A DNA stretch of 64,000 bases from Flagellimonas allohymeniacidonis (lineage in GTDB: Bacteria > Bacteroidota > Bacteroidia > Flavobacteriales > Flavobacteriaceae), in NCBI RefSeq assembly GCF_004296335.1, contig NZ_SGIU01000001.1, positions 597,290 to 661,289 of the forward strand. Direction: 5' to 3'. A model generated the notes under the pieces. The model saw nothing but the letters and a program-made list of their open reading frames with translations, was not told where the DNA came from and did no database searches. This document shows, one piece after another, positions 53,661 to 63,271 of the stretch (position 1 is its first letter; each line of letters begins with the position of its first letter). The translations under genes and the position numbers were made by a program.

Positions 53661-54469
53661 TACCACCAAACCACAAAGAATTTCTCAAACTCGTTTTGCG
53701 ATTTACGCATCCAAACCATCGGCGCATTTTGCTTTATCATTCTCAGATTGATTTCCATTAAGATTTCAAAATGGGAGCTCCACTGTACATTTTCATGAGG
53801 AGCTATGACCCATTCTTGTTTGAACGGAATATAAAATTGATAGGAACTGAATGCAGATCCCTCAAAGTCCTTAAATCGAAGCCAGTGACCAACTACGCAA
53901 GCATTGTTTAGAGGCCGGATATGTACTTTCTCTGATTCGTACGGTTGAAAAAGTTGGGCCTTATAACAAACAAATTGCTCTAGATTTTCGAGGTCCACGT
54001 TTCTTTCCAGCAATTTCTGCCTCGCTTCTTCCTTTTGAACCAAGGCAAATTGCTCTTTTTTGATTTTCTCCAGTTTGGTGAAGAACATATCCCTACGATT
54101 GGGACCCATCAAACGATGTATGGGTTCGGAAATGCTAGGGTCAATGATGTAAAACTTATAGGTCAATTCGACATGTAAAAAAGAATCCCGCTTTTGATCA
54201 CTCAGAACAAAATCAATCTCTCCAATGGTGTTCTTTCCATTTTTTATACTGATGTTTTGTAGTAAAATTTCATAAGAACCCTCCCATTCAATCAACTGGG
54301 CAAAAACATGTTCCATTTTATGTCCCAGTCTTATATTCCCAGGGATGCTTTTTGGTGAAAAATTCTCGAAATCCACACTAGGAAAATCGAACTGACCCAC
54401 ACCGAACTGTGTACCGCTCCATAAGGGAGGAGTGCTGTTAAAACCAATAAACATATCATTCAACATCAA
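53660..54469 (-). CDS. DUF1853 family protein (possible PD-(D/E)XK nuclease fold)
   Basis: A 269-residue soluble protein. Family marks are LGHKMEHVFAQLIE, QNISIKNGKNTIGEIDFVLSD and HVELTYKFYI, then LMGPNRRDMF. The order E...D...ExxxK (GEIDF followed by VELTYK) is the layout of a PD-(D/E)XK nuclease active site, which I suggest only as a hypothesis. The start could be any of the first Met codons (54469 to 54454). The gene is alone on its strand and ends 6 bases after a terminator. No function is established. Confidence 0.82.
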   Translation of the reverse strand: MMLNDMFIGFNSTPPLWSGTQFGVGQFDFPSVDFENFSPKSIPGNIRLGHKMEHVFAQLIEWEGSYEILLQNISIKNGKNTIGEIDFVLSDQKRDSFLHVELTYKFYIIDPSISEPIHRLMGPNRRDMFFTKLEKIKKEQFALVQKEEARQKLLERNVDLENLEQFVCYKAQLFQPYESEKVHIRPLNNACVVGHWLRFKDFEGSAFSSYQFYIPFKQEWVIAPHENVQWSSHFEILMEINLRMIKQNAPMVWMRKSQNEFEKFFVVWW

Positions 54470-54541
54470 CGGTGGGCATGAAGGGCGTTAAGTTTTTTCT
54501 AAATGCAAAGTCAATAAGAGCAAATGTCTTATTTTTATATA

Positions 54542-55696
54542 ATGGCTATGAATTTAAGAAAAGGGTTTCGTTTTACTACCTACGAAGCGCCTGATCAGAC
54601 CCCTTTTGAAAAGCTTTTCGAGATTTTCCAAGAATTGGTGACCCATACCTCTGGCGATGTGGAAGAGGCCTTGGATTGGCTTCGTGAATTGGATAAGGAA
54701 TACGAGCTTACTGATGATGACTACACCATTGATGATTTTATTGAGGATTTAAAAGCTAAAGGTTACATCAGAGAGGAGTTCGATACTGATGGTGAGCAAG
54801 GAGAAGGGGAGGAAGGTGACGGTAACGGCGGTGGTCTTTCCATTACGTCCAAGCTAGAGCGGATGCTCCGTCAAAGGGCTTTGGACCAGATTTTCGGTAA
54901 GATGAAACGAAGGGGCTCGGGAGACCATAAAACTGGAAAGCTTGGAAGTGGTGATGAGCATACAGGGGAATTTCGAGAGTATCGCTATGGAGATTCTCTG
55001 GAACGGATTTCCATGACGGAGAGTCTTAAAAATGCGCAAATCAACCACGGAATGGATGCCTTTACACTCAAAGAGGACGATTTAGTGGTGGAAGACACCC
55101 AATACAAGGCACAAATGAGCACGGTTCTTATGATTGATATCAGCCATAGCATGATTTTGTATGGCGAGGACCGAATTACTCCTGCGAAAAAGGTAGCCAT
55201 GGCCCTGGCAGAATGGATTACCACCCGGTATCCCAAGGATACCCTTGATATTTTGGTCTTTGGGAACGACGCCTGGCCCATTCCGATAAAAGATTTGCCA
55301 TACTTGAAGGTGGGACCTTACCATACCAATACTGTAGCGGGCTTACAATTGGCTATGGACATGTTGCGTAGAAAGCGAAACACGAACAAACAGATTTTCA
55401 TGATTACCGATGGAAAGCCGTCCTGTTTGAGATTACCCAATGGCGAATATTACAAGAATAGTGTAGGCCTAGACGATTATATTGTAGAAAAATGCTATGG
55501 TATGGCACAACAGGCCAGAAAATTGCATATTCCGATTACCACATTTATGATTGCCCAAGACCCTTATTTAATGCAATTTGTAAGGGAGTTTACCAAAGCC
55601 AATAAGGGCAAGGCCTTTTACACAGGGCTCAAAGGGCTCGGTGAGATGATTTTGGAAGATTACGAACAAAACAGAAAAAAAAGAATAAAAGGATAG
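54542..55696 (+). CDS. VWA-domain protein, partner of a MoxR/ChlI-like ATPase
   Basis: A 384-residue cytoplasmic protein. The N-terminal 80 residues are acidic and helical, then there is a linker rich in Gly and Asp (GEQGEGEEGDGNGGG). The VWA domain has the MIDAS site in LMIDISHSMILYG (D-x-S-x-S), and DTLDILVFGNDAWP and MITDGKPSCLRLP follow. The frame opens at 54524, but MAMNLRKGFRFTTYEAPDQT from 54542 (or MNLRKG from 54548) is preferred. It is followed 10 bases later by an AAA+ ATPase gene; such pairs act as chaperones that insert metal or assemble complexes. Confidence 0.85.
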   Translation: MAMNLRKGFRFTTYEAPDQTPFEKLFEIFQELVTHTSGDVEEALDWLRELDKEYELTDDDYTIDDFIEDLKAKGYIREEFDTDGEQGEGEEGDGNGGGLSITSKLERMLRQRALDQIFGKMKRRGSGDHKTGKLGSGDEHTGEFREYRYGDSLERISMTESLKNAQINHGMDAFTLKEDDLVVEDTQYKAQMSTVLMIDISHSMILYGEDRITPAKKVAMALAEWITTRYPKDTLDILVFGNDAWPIPIKDLPYLKVGPYHTNTVAGLQLAMDMLRRKRNTNKQIFMITDGKPSCLRLPNGEYYKNSVGLDDYIVEKCYGMAQQARKLHIPITTFMIAQDPYLMQFVREFTKANKGKAFYTGLKGLGEMILEDYEQNRKKRIKG

Positions 55697-55706
55697 CATC
55701 GCTATA

Positions 55707-57179
55707 ATGAAGAAAGTAAACCTCAACGATATCAAAACCCTAGGGCAACTAAAAAAGTCTGGGTACGAAAGCAAGAGCATCAAAGATGAACTGCGTGATA
55801 ATTTGCTGCAAAAAATAGCCAATGGTGAAGAAACCTTTAAAGGTATTTGGGGCTATGAAAATTCGGTCATCCCAGAGTTGGAACGTGCGATTTTATCAAG
55901 GCACAACATCAACCTCCTCGGGCTTAGGGGACAGGCAAAAACACGACTGGCGCGTTTGATGGTGCAGTTATTGGATGAATGGATTCCCGTGATTTCAGGT
56001 TCGGAAATTCACGACGACCCGTTTGAACCCATTTCGAGATATGCCAAGGAGTTGATCAAGGAAAAAGGTGAGGAAACTCCGATTGAATGGTTGCATCGTG
56101 AAGAGCGTTTCTACGAAAAATTGGCTACACCCGATGTGACAGTGGCTGACCTCATTGGAGATGTCGACCCTATAAAGGCCGCTAATCTAAAACTTTCATA
56201 TGCTGATGATCGTGTAATCCATTTTGGAATGATACCTCGCGCTAATCGTTGTATTTTTGTAATCAATGAGTTACCGGACCTTCAAGCAAGAATTCAAGTA
56301 GCGCTTTTCAACATATTGCAGGAAGGTGATATACAAATTCGTGGTTTCAAGCTTAGGTTGCCTCTGGACCTTCAGTTTGTATTTACGGCAAATCCCGAGG
56401 ATTATACAAATAGGGGCAGCATTGTTACCCCATTAAAAGATAGAATTGGTTCTCAAATTCTGACCCATTACCCGGATACGGTTGAGATTGCCAAAAAAAT
56501 CACGAAACAGGAGGCGCAGATGGATGCTCGCCAAAAGGAATCCATACATATCCCTGAAATGGCCATGGATATTCTGGAGCAAATAAGTTTTGAGGCCCGT
56601 AACAGTGAGTTTGTAGATGCTAAAAGTGGGGTTAGTGCCCGAATGAGCATTACCGCATTTGAGAACCTTTTGAGTACCGCTGAACGACGTGCCCTAAAAT
56701 CTGGGGATGCGGAGACCACGGTACGGTTAAGCGATTTTATGGGGGTAATTCCATCGATTACCGGAAAGATAGAGCTGGTGTATGAAGGTGAGCAGGAGGG
56801 GGCCGGTTCTGTTGCAGAGACGTTGGTTGAAGATTCCATAAAGACGTTATTTGGTAAATACTTCCCAAAAATTGACAAGCTTGAGCACAAAGATGCAGAA
56901 AGTCCTTACGACAATCTTATCGCCTGGTTTTTTGATGGTGAAGGATTCGAGCTTTTGGATGAAGATTCAGATGAAGCCTATAAGCGAAAATTGGATTCTG
57001 TTACGCCGCTCAATCATCTACTTAATGAGTATCAGCCTGATACAAGCAAACAAGATTCCTATTTTTTGAAAGAGTTTTTGTTATGGGGACTGGTATCGCA
57101 CAAGAAACTGAGCAAGTACCGTTTCACTGAGGGATATCAATTTAAGGACCTCTACGGAAGTTATATCCGCGGACTTTAG
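55707..57179 (+). CDS. AAA+ ATPase of the magnesium-chelatase/MoxR type
   Basis: A 490-residue ATPase. The AAA+ core starts near residue 60: LLGLRGQAKTRLARLM is the Walker A equivalent, with an Ala in place of the Gly before Lys-Thr. The Walker B equivalent is CIFVINELPDL, with FTANPEDYTNRG and a sensor region with RMSITAFENLL. The C-terminal part continues as a helical domain. It is the partner of the upstream VWA gene and resembles the ChlI/sigma-54-like class. The substrate is unknown. It ends 1 base before a convergent gene. Confidence 0.86.
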   Translation: MKKVNLNDIKTLGQLKKSGYESKSIKDELRDNLLQKIANGEETFKGIWGYENSVIPELERAILSRHNINLLGLRGQAKTRLARLMVQLLDEWIPVISGSEIHDDPFEPISRYAKELIKEKGEETPIEWLHREERFYEKLATPDVTVADLIGDVDPIKAANLKLSYADDRVIHFGMIPRANRCIFVINELPDLQARIQVALFNILQEGDIQIRGFKLRLPLDLQFVFTANPEDYTNRGSIVTPLKDRIGSQILTHYPDTVEIAKKITKQEAQMDARQKESIHIPEMAMDILEQISFEARNSEFVDAKSGVSARMSITAFENLLSTAERRALKSGDAETTVRLSDFMGVIPSITGKIELVYEGEQEGAGSVAETLVEDSIKTLFGKYFPKIDKLEHKDAESPYDNLIAWFFDGEGFELLDEDSDEAYKRKLDSVTPLNHLLNEYQPDTSKQDSYFLKEFLLWGLVSHKKLSKYRFTEGYQFKDLYGSYIRGL

Positions 57180-57180
57180 C

Positions 57181-57663
57181 CTATTGCCACATGTTTAAGT
57201 TGTCATTGAAGTTTTCAAAATTGTAAACTCCAATGTGTCGCTTTCTATGCCAAAAAGAGAGGAGACTCAATAAGAACAATAGGCAATATAATACCAGGAT
57301 CAAAACACCAATTGGTAAAAATGTACTCGGTATTACGTGTTCTTGATAATCCGAAATAGATCCGATGATCATAGCGCTATCATAAATCTTAAAAAGATAT
57401 ACCACCATTACCGCATATAGCGCATACTCTAGATTGCGCATTTTGGGATCTGGCAATTCATCTTCAGTGATCTTGAACCATATCACATACAAATAAAGGA
57501 AATGGACAAGACTTAACAATGGAAATATATAATTGTCCGGTTTGGTGAAGTAAAACTTATTGGTGTAAACCCCATAAAAGTTAAGGACCACCAGAATTGT
57601 GAGCACCAGCAAGGTGGCAATATTGCATCGTTTCCAATTGAGTATGCTGGCGATTAGGTTCAT
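57181..57663 (-). CDS. Hypothetical membrane protein (four segments)
   Basis: A 160-residue protein with four membrane segments (about 14-31, 45-62, 77-97 and 115-135), and a C-terminal amphipathic tail (HRKRHIGVYNFENFNDNLNMWQ). I do not recognise a family. It lies between the AAA+ gene (convergent) and the DUF418 gene (same strand, 127-base gap). The topology and length argue for a real gene. Confidence 0.65.
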   Translation of the reverse strand: MNLIASILNWKRCNIATLLVLTILVVLNFYGVYTNKFYFTKPDNYIFPLLSLVHFLYLYVIWFKITEDELPDPKMRNLEYALYAVMVVYLFKIYDSAMIIGSISDYQEHVIPSTFLPIGVLILVLYCLLFLLSLLSFWHRKRHIGVYNFENFNDNLNMWQ

Positions 57664-57790
57664 GTACTACCGATTTGGGACGTTCAAATTTCAGAATAAA
57701 ACGATAGCCATGACCTATTTATTTTCCCAAAATCGATGAAGAGTTGACAATGTTGGGTAAGTCGTTAAATACGCGGTAAAAGTCCTCGGA

Positions 57791-59011
57791 TTATCTTTTA
57801 AGAGGAAATTTCCGTAAAAAAGTTCCGGTTCGCCAAAGCCATTCCAGAGGACCATATCGAAATTTCTTTAACCACCAGTTGCTTAAGATCATTTGAAGGG
57901 CAATGACCAACAAAGCGATACCAAAGGTATAGATGTTTCTGAGTTCCCCTAAATAGCCAAGCCCCCATCCAAACAATATAAATGTGCCCAAAACGCTTTG
58001 GAAAAAATAATTGGTCAAGGCCATACGACCGTATGGAGCAAATTTTGATAGCCATTTTCTGGGCTTGGTACGTTTGTAGAGAATTACAAATATGCTAATC
58101 AGTAAAAAGGTCATGGCAATATTGTTTAGGTCATATGCCGTTAAACCAAACATGGCGATCCATTTATCGAATGTTACATTGGGCCCCATGCTCCCGAAGG
58201 TAACCGCCATTAATCCACCAGAAACTACAAATAAGACCAAGGACCAAATCCAGGTACGTTTAATCAGCTTGCCGAGCTCTTGGTATCTTTCAAAAAATCG
58301 CATTCGCCCAACCAATAACCCTAAAAGGAAGAATCCAAAAGTTAAATAACCACGACCGAATATACCCAATTGAAAATTTGCCTTGTTCAAATGGCTGTCA
58401 TAGGCGTTGGTTGCAAAAACATCAGTTATTGAACCGTTTTTTAATATGTCGAAATAAGCCAAAACCGAGGGACTATCGGGTGTCATGTCCATATCTCCAA
58501 CTAGATTCGACCCACCCGTGAAATAAAAGACAACATATCTCCCCAAACCAATAAACAAAAGCGCTGTAATGCCCAAAATCCACTTGTTGTCGATTTTATA
58601 AAAAGGAATCAATAAAACTCCCAACATAGCATAAATCGTCAAAATATCTCCAGCATAGAAAAGACTATGCAGATATCCTATGATCAGAAGGAGAATCAAC
58701 CTCCAGAGAAACCGACCCGCAAAATTGTTCCCCTTCTTCGCCCCATTTTCCATTTGAATGAAGAAACTTAGTCCAAAAAGAAAGGAAAAAAGCGCAAAAA
58801 ACTTTCCTCGCAGGAAGAGACCGATAAACCCATCCACAATGTTATCACCGATTCCTTGGTGGACTGCTTCATTGAACGCAGTGGGAGGTGGGGCCGCAAT
58901 ATAGTTTTCCACTAGGTGGACAATAACAATTCCAGCTAATGAAAAACCCCGAAGGGCATCTATGATTTCAATACGATTTTGGGGCTTGTTGCTGGGAGTA
59001 GAAACTTGCAT
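57791..59011 (-). CDS. DUF418 domain-containing membrane protein
   Basis: A 406-residue membrane protein with about ten membrane segments. The N-terminal part has RIEIIDALRGFSLAGIVIVHLVENY, the usual opening of this family, resembling acyltransferase-3 proteins. The C-terminal DUF418 part has FAPYGRMALTNYFFQSVLGT and LGNWWLKKFRYGPLEWLWR-like sequence. Function unknown; the family is thought to be a membrane transferase or transporter. It is transcribed alone, and the 110-base region upstream is shared with the divergent alpha/beta hydrolase pair. Confidence 0.88.
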   Translation of the reverse strand: MQVSTPSNKPQNRIEIIDALRGFSLAGIVIVHLVENYIAAPPPTAFNEAVHQGIGDNIVDGFIGLFLRGKFFALFSFLFGLSFFIQMENGAKKGNNFAGRFLWRLILLLIIGYLHSLFYAGDILTIYAMLGVLLIPFYKIDNKWILGITALLFIGLGRYVVFYFTGGSNLVGDMDMTPDSPSVLAYFDILKNGSITDVFATNAYDSHLNKANFQLGIFGRGYLTFGFFLLGLLVGRMRFFERYQELGKLIKRTWIWSLVLFVVSGGLMAVTFGSMGPNVTFDKWIAMFGLTAYDLNNIAMTFLLISIFVILYKRTKPRKWLSKFAPYGRMALTNYFFQSVLGTFILFGWGLGYLGELRNIYTFGIALLVIALQMILSNWWLKKFRYGPLEWLWRTGTFLRKFPLKR

Positions 59012-59163
59012 GACAGTTCGTTGATTGATGGTTATTTATGATAGTAACAAAGAATAGGACAACAACCCAAAACATTTGTTACAGTTTTTAGAGAAATAAA
59101 GTACAACAAATGTGACTAAAATTGTGTGTTTCTATTTTTTTGTATTTTGGGATAAATGTTGAA

Positions 59164-60042
59164 ATGATGCAAAATTGGATTTTCGTTCTGCTGATAATCT
59201 TGGCGGTTTATGTGGTTTTCAGCGTTTTGTTATACGTTTTCCAGGATTACTTTCTTTTCAAGCCGGAAAAACTCCCAAGTGATTTCGCATTCCACTATAA
59301 AAACCAAGAAATAGAGGAATACAATGTTGAAACGCGGGATGGTGCTGTAATCAACGGGTTACGCTTTAAAGCCAAAAACCCAAAGGGCGTTGTTTTCTAC
59401 TTAAAGGGAAACTCAAAGAGTATTCGGGGATGGGGCAAGTTTGCCGTCGATTTTACCCGACATGGCTACGACGTGATCATGGTGGATTACAGAGGATTTG
59501 GGAAAAGCACGGGCAGAAGGACCCAAAAGGCCGTAAAACGCGATATGCAGGTCATCTATAATAAAATCAAGGAAAAGGTCTCTGAAAAATACATTATCCT
59601 GTACGGTCGCTCATTGGGATCTGGGTTTGCCACAAAATTGGCTTCCATGAACAATCCTAGAATGCTGATTTTAGATGCTCCGTATTATAGTTTGAGCAAG
59701 GTGGCCAAGAAATTTATTCCCTTTATGCCCCTGTCCTTGCTTATTAAGTTCCCGATGCCCACTTACAAATGGTTAAAGTATGTTAACTGTCCCATACATA
59801 TTATTCATGGAACGGACGACAGACTGATTCCTTATAAGACCAGTGTTCGATTGTCGAAGATCAAACCTGAAAACACAAAATTATATACGGTGATCGGGGG
59901 TGGTCACAAAGACCTACATACCTTTGAATCCTATCATAGAATGTTGTCGGAAATTGTAAATTCCCGACCTAACAAAGTTAATCTGGAGGGCTCTAGCATT
60001 GACGTAGTACATTCTTCAAAAGCCGCTAATGCGAAGGTTTAA
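59164..60042 (+). CDS. Alpha/beta hydrolase, membrane-anchored (copy 1)
   Basis: A 292-residue hydrolase with an N-terminal membrane anchor (about 4-24, IFVLLIILAVYVVFSVLLYV). The nucleophile Ser is in LYGRSLGSGF (G-x-S-x-G), the acidic residue in HGTDDRLIP and the His in GGGHKDLH. YLKGNSKSIRGWGKFA replaces the usual oxyanion HGN. The frame extends back to 59122, but MMQNWIFVLLI is the natural start. Likely an esterase or lipase-like enzyme of unknown substrate. It overlaps the next hydrolase gene by 14 bases. Confidence 0.86.
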   Translation: MMQNWIFVLLIILAVYVVFSVLLYVFQDYFLFKPEKLPSDFAFHYKNQEIEEYNVETRDGAVINGLRFKAKNPKGVVFYLKGNSKSIRGWGKFAVDFTRHGYDVIMVDYRGFGKSTGRRTQKAVKRDMQVIYNKIKEKVSEKYIILYGRSLGSGFATKLASMNNPRMLILDAPYYSLSKVAKKFIPFMPLSLLIKFPMPTYKWLKYVNCPIHIIHGTDDRLIPYKTSVRLSKIKPENTKLYTVIGGGHKDLHTFESYHRMLSEIVNSRPNKVNLEGSSIDVVHSSKAANAKV

Positions 60043-60826
60043 GCGTTTTGGTCTTTTTATATTTGCCATCGTATTTATTCCACTGGTTATGATAAGTCTC
60101 TTACAAGAGAAACTGATTTTTTTGCCCACACAGCTTCCACAGGATTATGAATATTCGTTCAACAGGGAATTTGATGAGTTTTTTCTGCGGTCTGAAGATG
60201 GTGCCCAACTCAATGCACTTCATTTCAAGGCTGAAAAACCAAAAGGACTTATTCTATACTTTCACGGCAACGCAGGAGATTTATCGCGTTGGGGTCTCAT
60301 CACCTCCAAATTGGTCGATTTTGGATACGATGTTTTAGTGATGGATTATCGCAGCTACGGTAAAAGCACAGGCAGATTGAGTGAAAGGACACTTTACTCA
60401 GATGCTGAAATGTTTTTCGAACATGCCCTGAAAAGCTACGACGAGGAGCAGATTATTGTTTATGGCAGGTCCTTGGGAGCGAGCATTGCCACAAACCTTA
60501 CCTCAAAAAACCAACCGCACAAACTAATTCTTGAAACACCGTTTTACAATCTTGAGGATGTGGCCAAGGAACGTTTTCCATTACTTCCTATAAATCAACT
60601 GCTCCGCTACAAAATGGAATCGAATGAATTCATTCAGAATGTAAAAATACCTATCCGCATTTTCCACGGTACGGCTGATAGGGTAGTATCCTATGAATCA
60701 GGAAAGCGCCTTTACGATGCTATACCCCTTTCGGATAAAAAACTATATACCATTGAAGAAGGTGGACATAACAACCTTGATGAATTTGAAGCGTATTGGG
60801 AGGCATTACGTTCGGAATTGAAATAA
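60029..60826 (+). CDS. Alpha/beta hydrolase, membrane-anchored (copy 2)
   Basis: A 265-residue paralog of the preceding hydrolase. It has an N-terminal anchor (FGLFIFAIVFIPLVMISLL), FHGNAGDLSRWG (oxyanion HGN), VMDYRSYGKSTG, the Ser in YGRSLGASI, Asp in FHGTADRVVSY and His in EGGHNNLDEF. Unlike copy 1, the canonical HGN is kept. The 14-base overlap implies coupled translation and a tandem duplication. Its stop lies 3 bases from the stop of the convergent cysM. Confidence 0.87.
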   Translation: MRRFKRFGLFIFAIVFIPLVMISLLQEKLIFLPTQLPQDYEYSFNREFDEFFLRSEDGAQLNALHFKAEKPKGLILYFHGNAGDLSRWGLITSKLVDFGYDVLVMDYRSYGKSTGRLSERTLYSDAEMFFEHALKSYDEEQIIVYGRSLGASIATNLTSKNQPHKLILETPFYNLEDVAKERFPLLPINQLLRYKMESNEFIQNVKIPIRIFHGTADRVVSYESGKRLYDAIPLSDKKLYTIEEGGHNNLDEFEAYWEALRSELK

Positions 60827-60829
60827 TCC

Positions 60830-61714
60830 CTAATCAAACAAGTCAGACGAAAGATAACGATCACCACGGTCACATACAATGGAGACAATGGTACCGCTTT
60901 CCAAAGTAGCTGCTAAGCGAAGAGCAACGGTAGCTGCACCGCCACTGCTCATTCCAGAAAAAATGCCTTCTTCTTTGGCCAATTTTTTAGCCATTTCCAC
61001 AGCTTCAGCTTCACTGACCTCCATGATGCGGTCCACTTTCTTCGGATTAAATATTTTGGGAAGGTAGGCTTCTGGCCATTTTCGAATGCCAGGAATTCGA
61101 GAATCATCTGTCGGTTGTACCCCAACAATTTGTATAGCTTTATTTTTTTCCTTTAAATAGGTTGAAGTGCCCATAATGGTCCCTGTGGTTCCCATACTTG
61201 ACACAAAATGGGTGATTTTCCCATTGGTATCTTTCCATATTTCAGGACCTGTGGTTTTGTAATGTGCCTTCCAATTATCGTCGTTGGCAAACTGATTGAT
61301 CATCAAATAGCCTTCGTCCCGTACCTTGGCCTCTGCATAATCTCGCGCCCCTTCGATGCCAACATCTGAAGAGGTAAGGGTGACCTTGGCTCCATAGGCC
61401 CTCATGGTCTGCACCCGTTCTTTAGTGGAATTCTCCGGCATCACCAATTCGATTTTCAGATTGTAGATGCCAGCAATCATCGCCAGTGCAATTCCTGTAT
61501 TTCCGCTTGTAGCTTCAATGAGCTTGGAAGATGAATCGATGTCGCCTCTCTCCAAAGCACTTTTTATCATGTTGTAAGCAGGCCGGTCTTTGACACTCCC
61601 TCCAGGATTATGCCCTTCCAGCTTAAAGTAAAGCTTTACGTTGGGATTGGTATTCAACACCTTCGATTCCACCAAAGGAGTGTTCCCAATTAGATCAAGA
61701 ACCGTTTTAGACAT
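60830..61714 (-). CDS. cysM: Cysteine synthase (CysM type)
   Basis: A PLP enzyme (294 residues) that makes cysteine from O-acetylserine and sulfide. The PLP-binding Lys is in NPGGSVKDRPAYNMI, the phosphate/PLP loops are EATSGNTGIALA and SSMGTTGTIMG, and the C-terminal GIFSGMSSGGAATVAL is conserved. The short length and sequence fit CysM rather than CysK. It follows cysE (overlap 8 bases), so both enzymes of cysteine formation are made together. Confidence 0.92.
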   Translation of the reverse strand: MSKTVLDLIGNTPLVESKVLNTNPNVKLYFKLEGHNPGGSVKDRPAYNMIKSALERGDIDSSSKLIEATSGNTGIALAMIAGIYNLKIELVMPENSTKERVQTMRAYGAKVTLTSSDVGIEGARDYAEAKVRDEGYLMINQFANDDNWKAHYKTTGPEIWKDTNGKITHFVSSMGTTGTIMGTSTYLKEKNKAIQIVGVQPTDDSRIPGIRKWPEAYLPKIFNPKKVDRIMEVSEAEAVEMAKKLAKEEGIFSGMSSGGAATVALRLAATLESGTIVSIVCDRGDRYLSSDLFD

Positions 61715-62495
61715 CAGCAGTTTTTATGTGAATTTCAGGGGTGTGGAATACTTTTGAATTTGCGGGCACCGAAGCAGTGAGCCAAGCATTTCCCCCAATG
61801 ACCGAGTTTTCTCCAATAACGGTTTCCCCGCCAAGAATGGTCGCATTGGCATAAATAGTAACATTCGATTGTATGGTAGGATGCCTTTTCACTTTTTGCA
61901 AGCTTTTTTCAACATATAAAGCGCCCAAGGTAACGCCCTGATATACTTTTACATTATCATGAATAACGGCAGTTTCTCCAATGACCACTCCTGTCGCATG
62001 ATCGATAAAAAAAGACTTTCCAATCTGCGCCCCGGGGTTGATATCAACACCTGTTTGTCGGTGAGCATACTCGGTCATTAGTCGGGGAACCAAAGGAAAT
62101 TCTTTTTTATAAAGTTCATGGGCAAGTCGATAAATGGCAATGGCATAAAAACCAGGGTAAGCCATATATACCTCTTGAATGGATAAAGATGCAGGGTCGC
62201 AATTAAGAATGGCCTCGGCATCCAAATTTAGATTTTCAAGGACCGATGGGAGTTTGGCAACATAGTTATCCCATAGTTTATGACAAGGTTGCTGAATTTC
62301 CCAACAGGCCAAATCCACCAGCCTCCGAAATTTGTTTTCAAGTATATCCAAATTACTGGCTACTGGCGTATTCACATCAAACAGCGTATAAAACAGCAAG
62401 TCGGTGAATTCTTCAGTTTCTCTTTTTAACCTATAGTCCAAATAGGGTTGTTTCTTATGACCTTGCAGCTCCTGAATAATTTTTTCCTTATCCAT
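61707..62495 (-). CDS. cysE: Serine O-acetyltransferase
   Basis: The committed step of cysteine synthesis (262 residues): serine and acetyl-CoA to O-acetylserine. The N-terminal helical domain is followed by the left-handed beta-helix with GVDINPGAQIGKSFFIDHATGVVIGETAVIHDNV, holding the catalytic His and Asp of this class. The C-terminus is HTPEIHIKTADV, long enough to dock on cysteine synthase, though not the typical final Ile. It overlaps cysM by 8 bases. Confidence 0.94.
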   Translation of the reverse strand: MDKEKIIQELQGHKKQPYLDYRLKRETEEFTDLLFYTLFDVNTPVASNLDILENKFRRLVDLACWEIQQPCHKLWDNYVAKLPSVLENLNLDAEAILNCDPASLSIQEVYMAYPGFYAIAIYRLAHELYKKEFPLVPRLMTEYAHRQTGVDINPGAQIGKSFFIDHATGVVIGETAVIHDNVKVYQGVTLGALYVEKSLQKVKRHPTIQSNVTIYANATILGGETVIGENSVIGGNAWLTASVPANSKVFHTPEIHIKTADV

Positions 62496-62590
62496 ACTTA
62501 AAAGTTAAAGTTTAAAAATAGATAAAACCTTACCACAGCAATAGCTAAATGTATAACTTTAGCTAAAATATAACACATCAATTCCATCCA

Positions 62591-63271
62591 GTGAAATCAA
62601 CAATAATCTCTAAAAAAGCATTTGATTTTTTAAATAGACTTGCAAAAAACAACAACAGAGACTGGTTTGAGGCCCATAAACCTGAGTTTAAGAAGCTGGA
62701 ATCAGAAATCAAGTCTTTTTATGCGCAGGTTCAGGAAAACCTCAATGAGCATGACGATATTGAGAAAATGAAAATGTTCCGAATTTACAGGGATGTTCGC
62801 TTTTCAAAGGATAAAACACCGTATAAAGCCCATTTTGCGGGTTCTTTTTCTAGGTTGGGTGCGCATCTTCGTGGGGGCTACTATTTGAGATTGAAGCCTG
62901 GCGAAACTTTTTTGGCCACAGGTTTTTGGGAACCCAACAAAGAAGATTTATTCCGAATACGTAAAGAATTTGAAATGGATGCGTCCGATTTCCGAAAGGT
63001 CATTGGCGAAAAATCATTTAAAGCCGTTTGGGGAGAGATTCAGGGAGATGGAGTGAAAACTGCACCCAAGGGTTTTGATAAGGAACATCCAGAAATCGAT
63101 TTAATAAAAAGAAAGCAGTTCATTTTTGTTCGAAACTTTACGGATAAAGAGGTCTTATCAGAAGATTTTATCAATGAAGTGGACAAATCCTTTAAGGCCA
63201 TCCGCCCATTTTTTAATATTATGAGCGATATTTTGACCACCAACCTTAACGGAGAGTCGATTTTAGACTAA
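62591..63271 (+). CDS. DUF2461 domain-containing protein
   Basis: A 226-residue soluble protein of the DUF2461/TIGR02453 family. Family marks are FDFLNRLAKNNNRDWFEAHK, KMKMFRIYRDVRFSKDKTPYK, GGYYLRLKPGETFLATGFW and GDGVKTAPKGFDKEHPEID. No catalytic function is established. The start is a GTG at 62591 (MKSTIISKKAFDF). The stop overlaps the end of the convergent 135-residue gene by 9 bases. Confidence 0.88.
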   Translation: MKSTIISKKAFDFLNRLAKNNNRDWFEAHKPEFKKLESEIKSFYAQVQENLNEHDDIEKMKMFRIYRDVRFSKDKTPYKAHFAGSFSRLGAHLRGGYYLRLKPGETFLATGFWEPNKEDLFRIRKEFEMDASDFRKVIGEKSFKAVWGEIQGDGVKTAPKGFDKEHPEIDLIKRKQFIFVRNFTDKEVLSEDFINEVDKSFKAIRPFFNIMSDILTTNLNGESILD

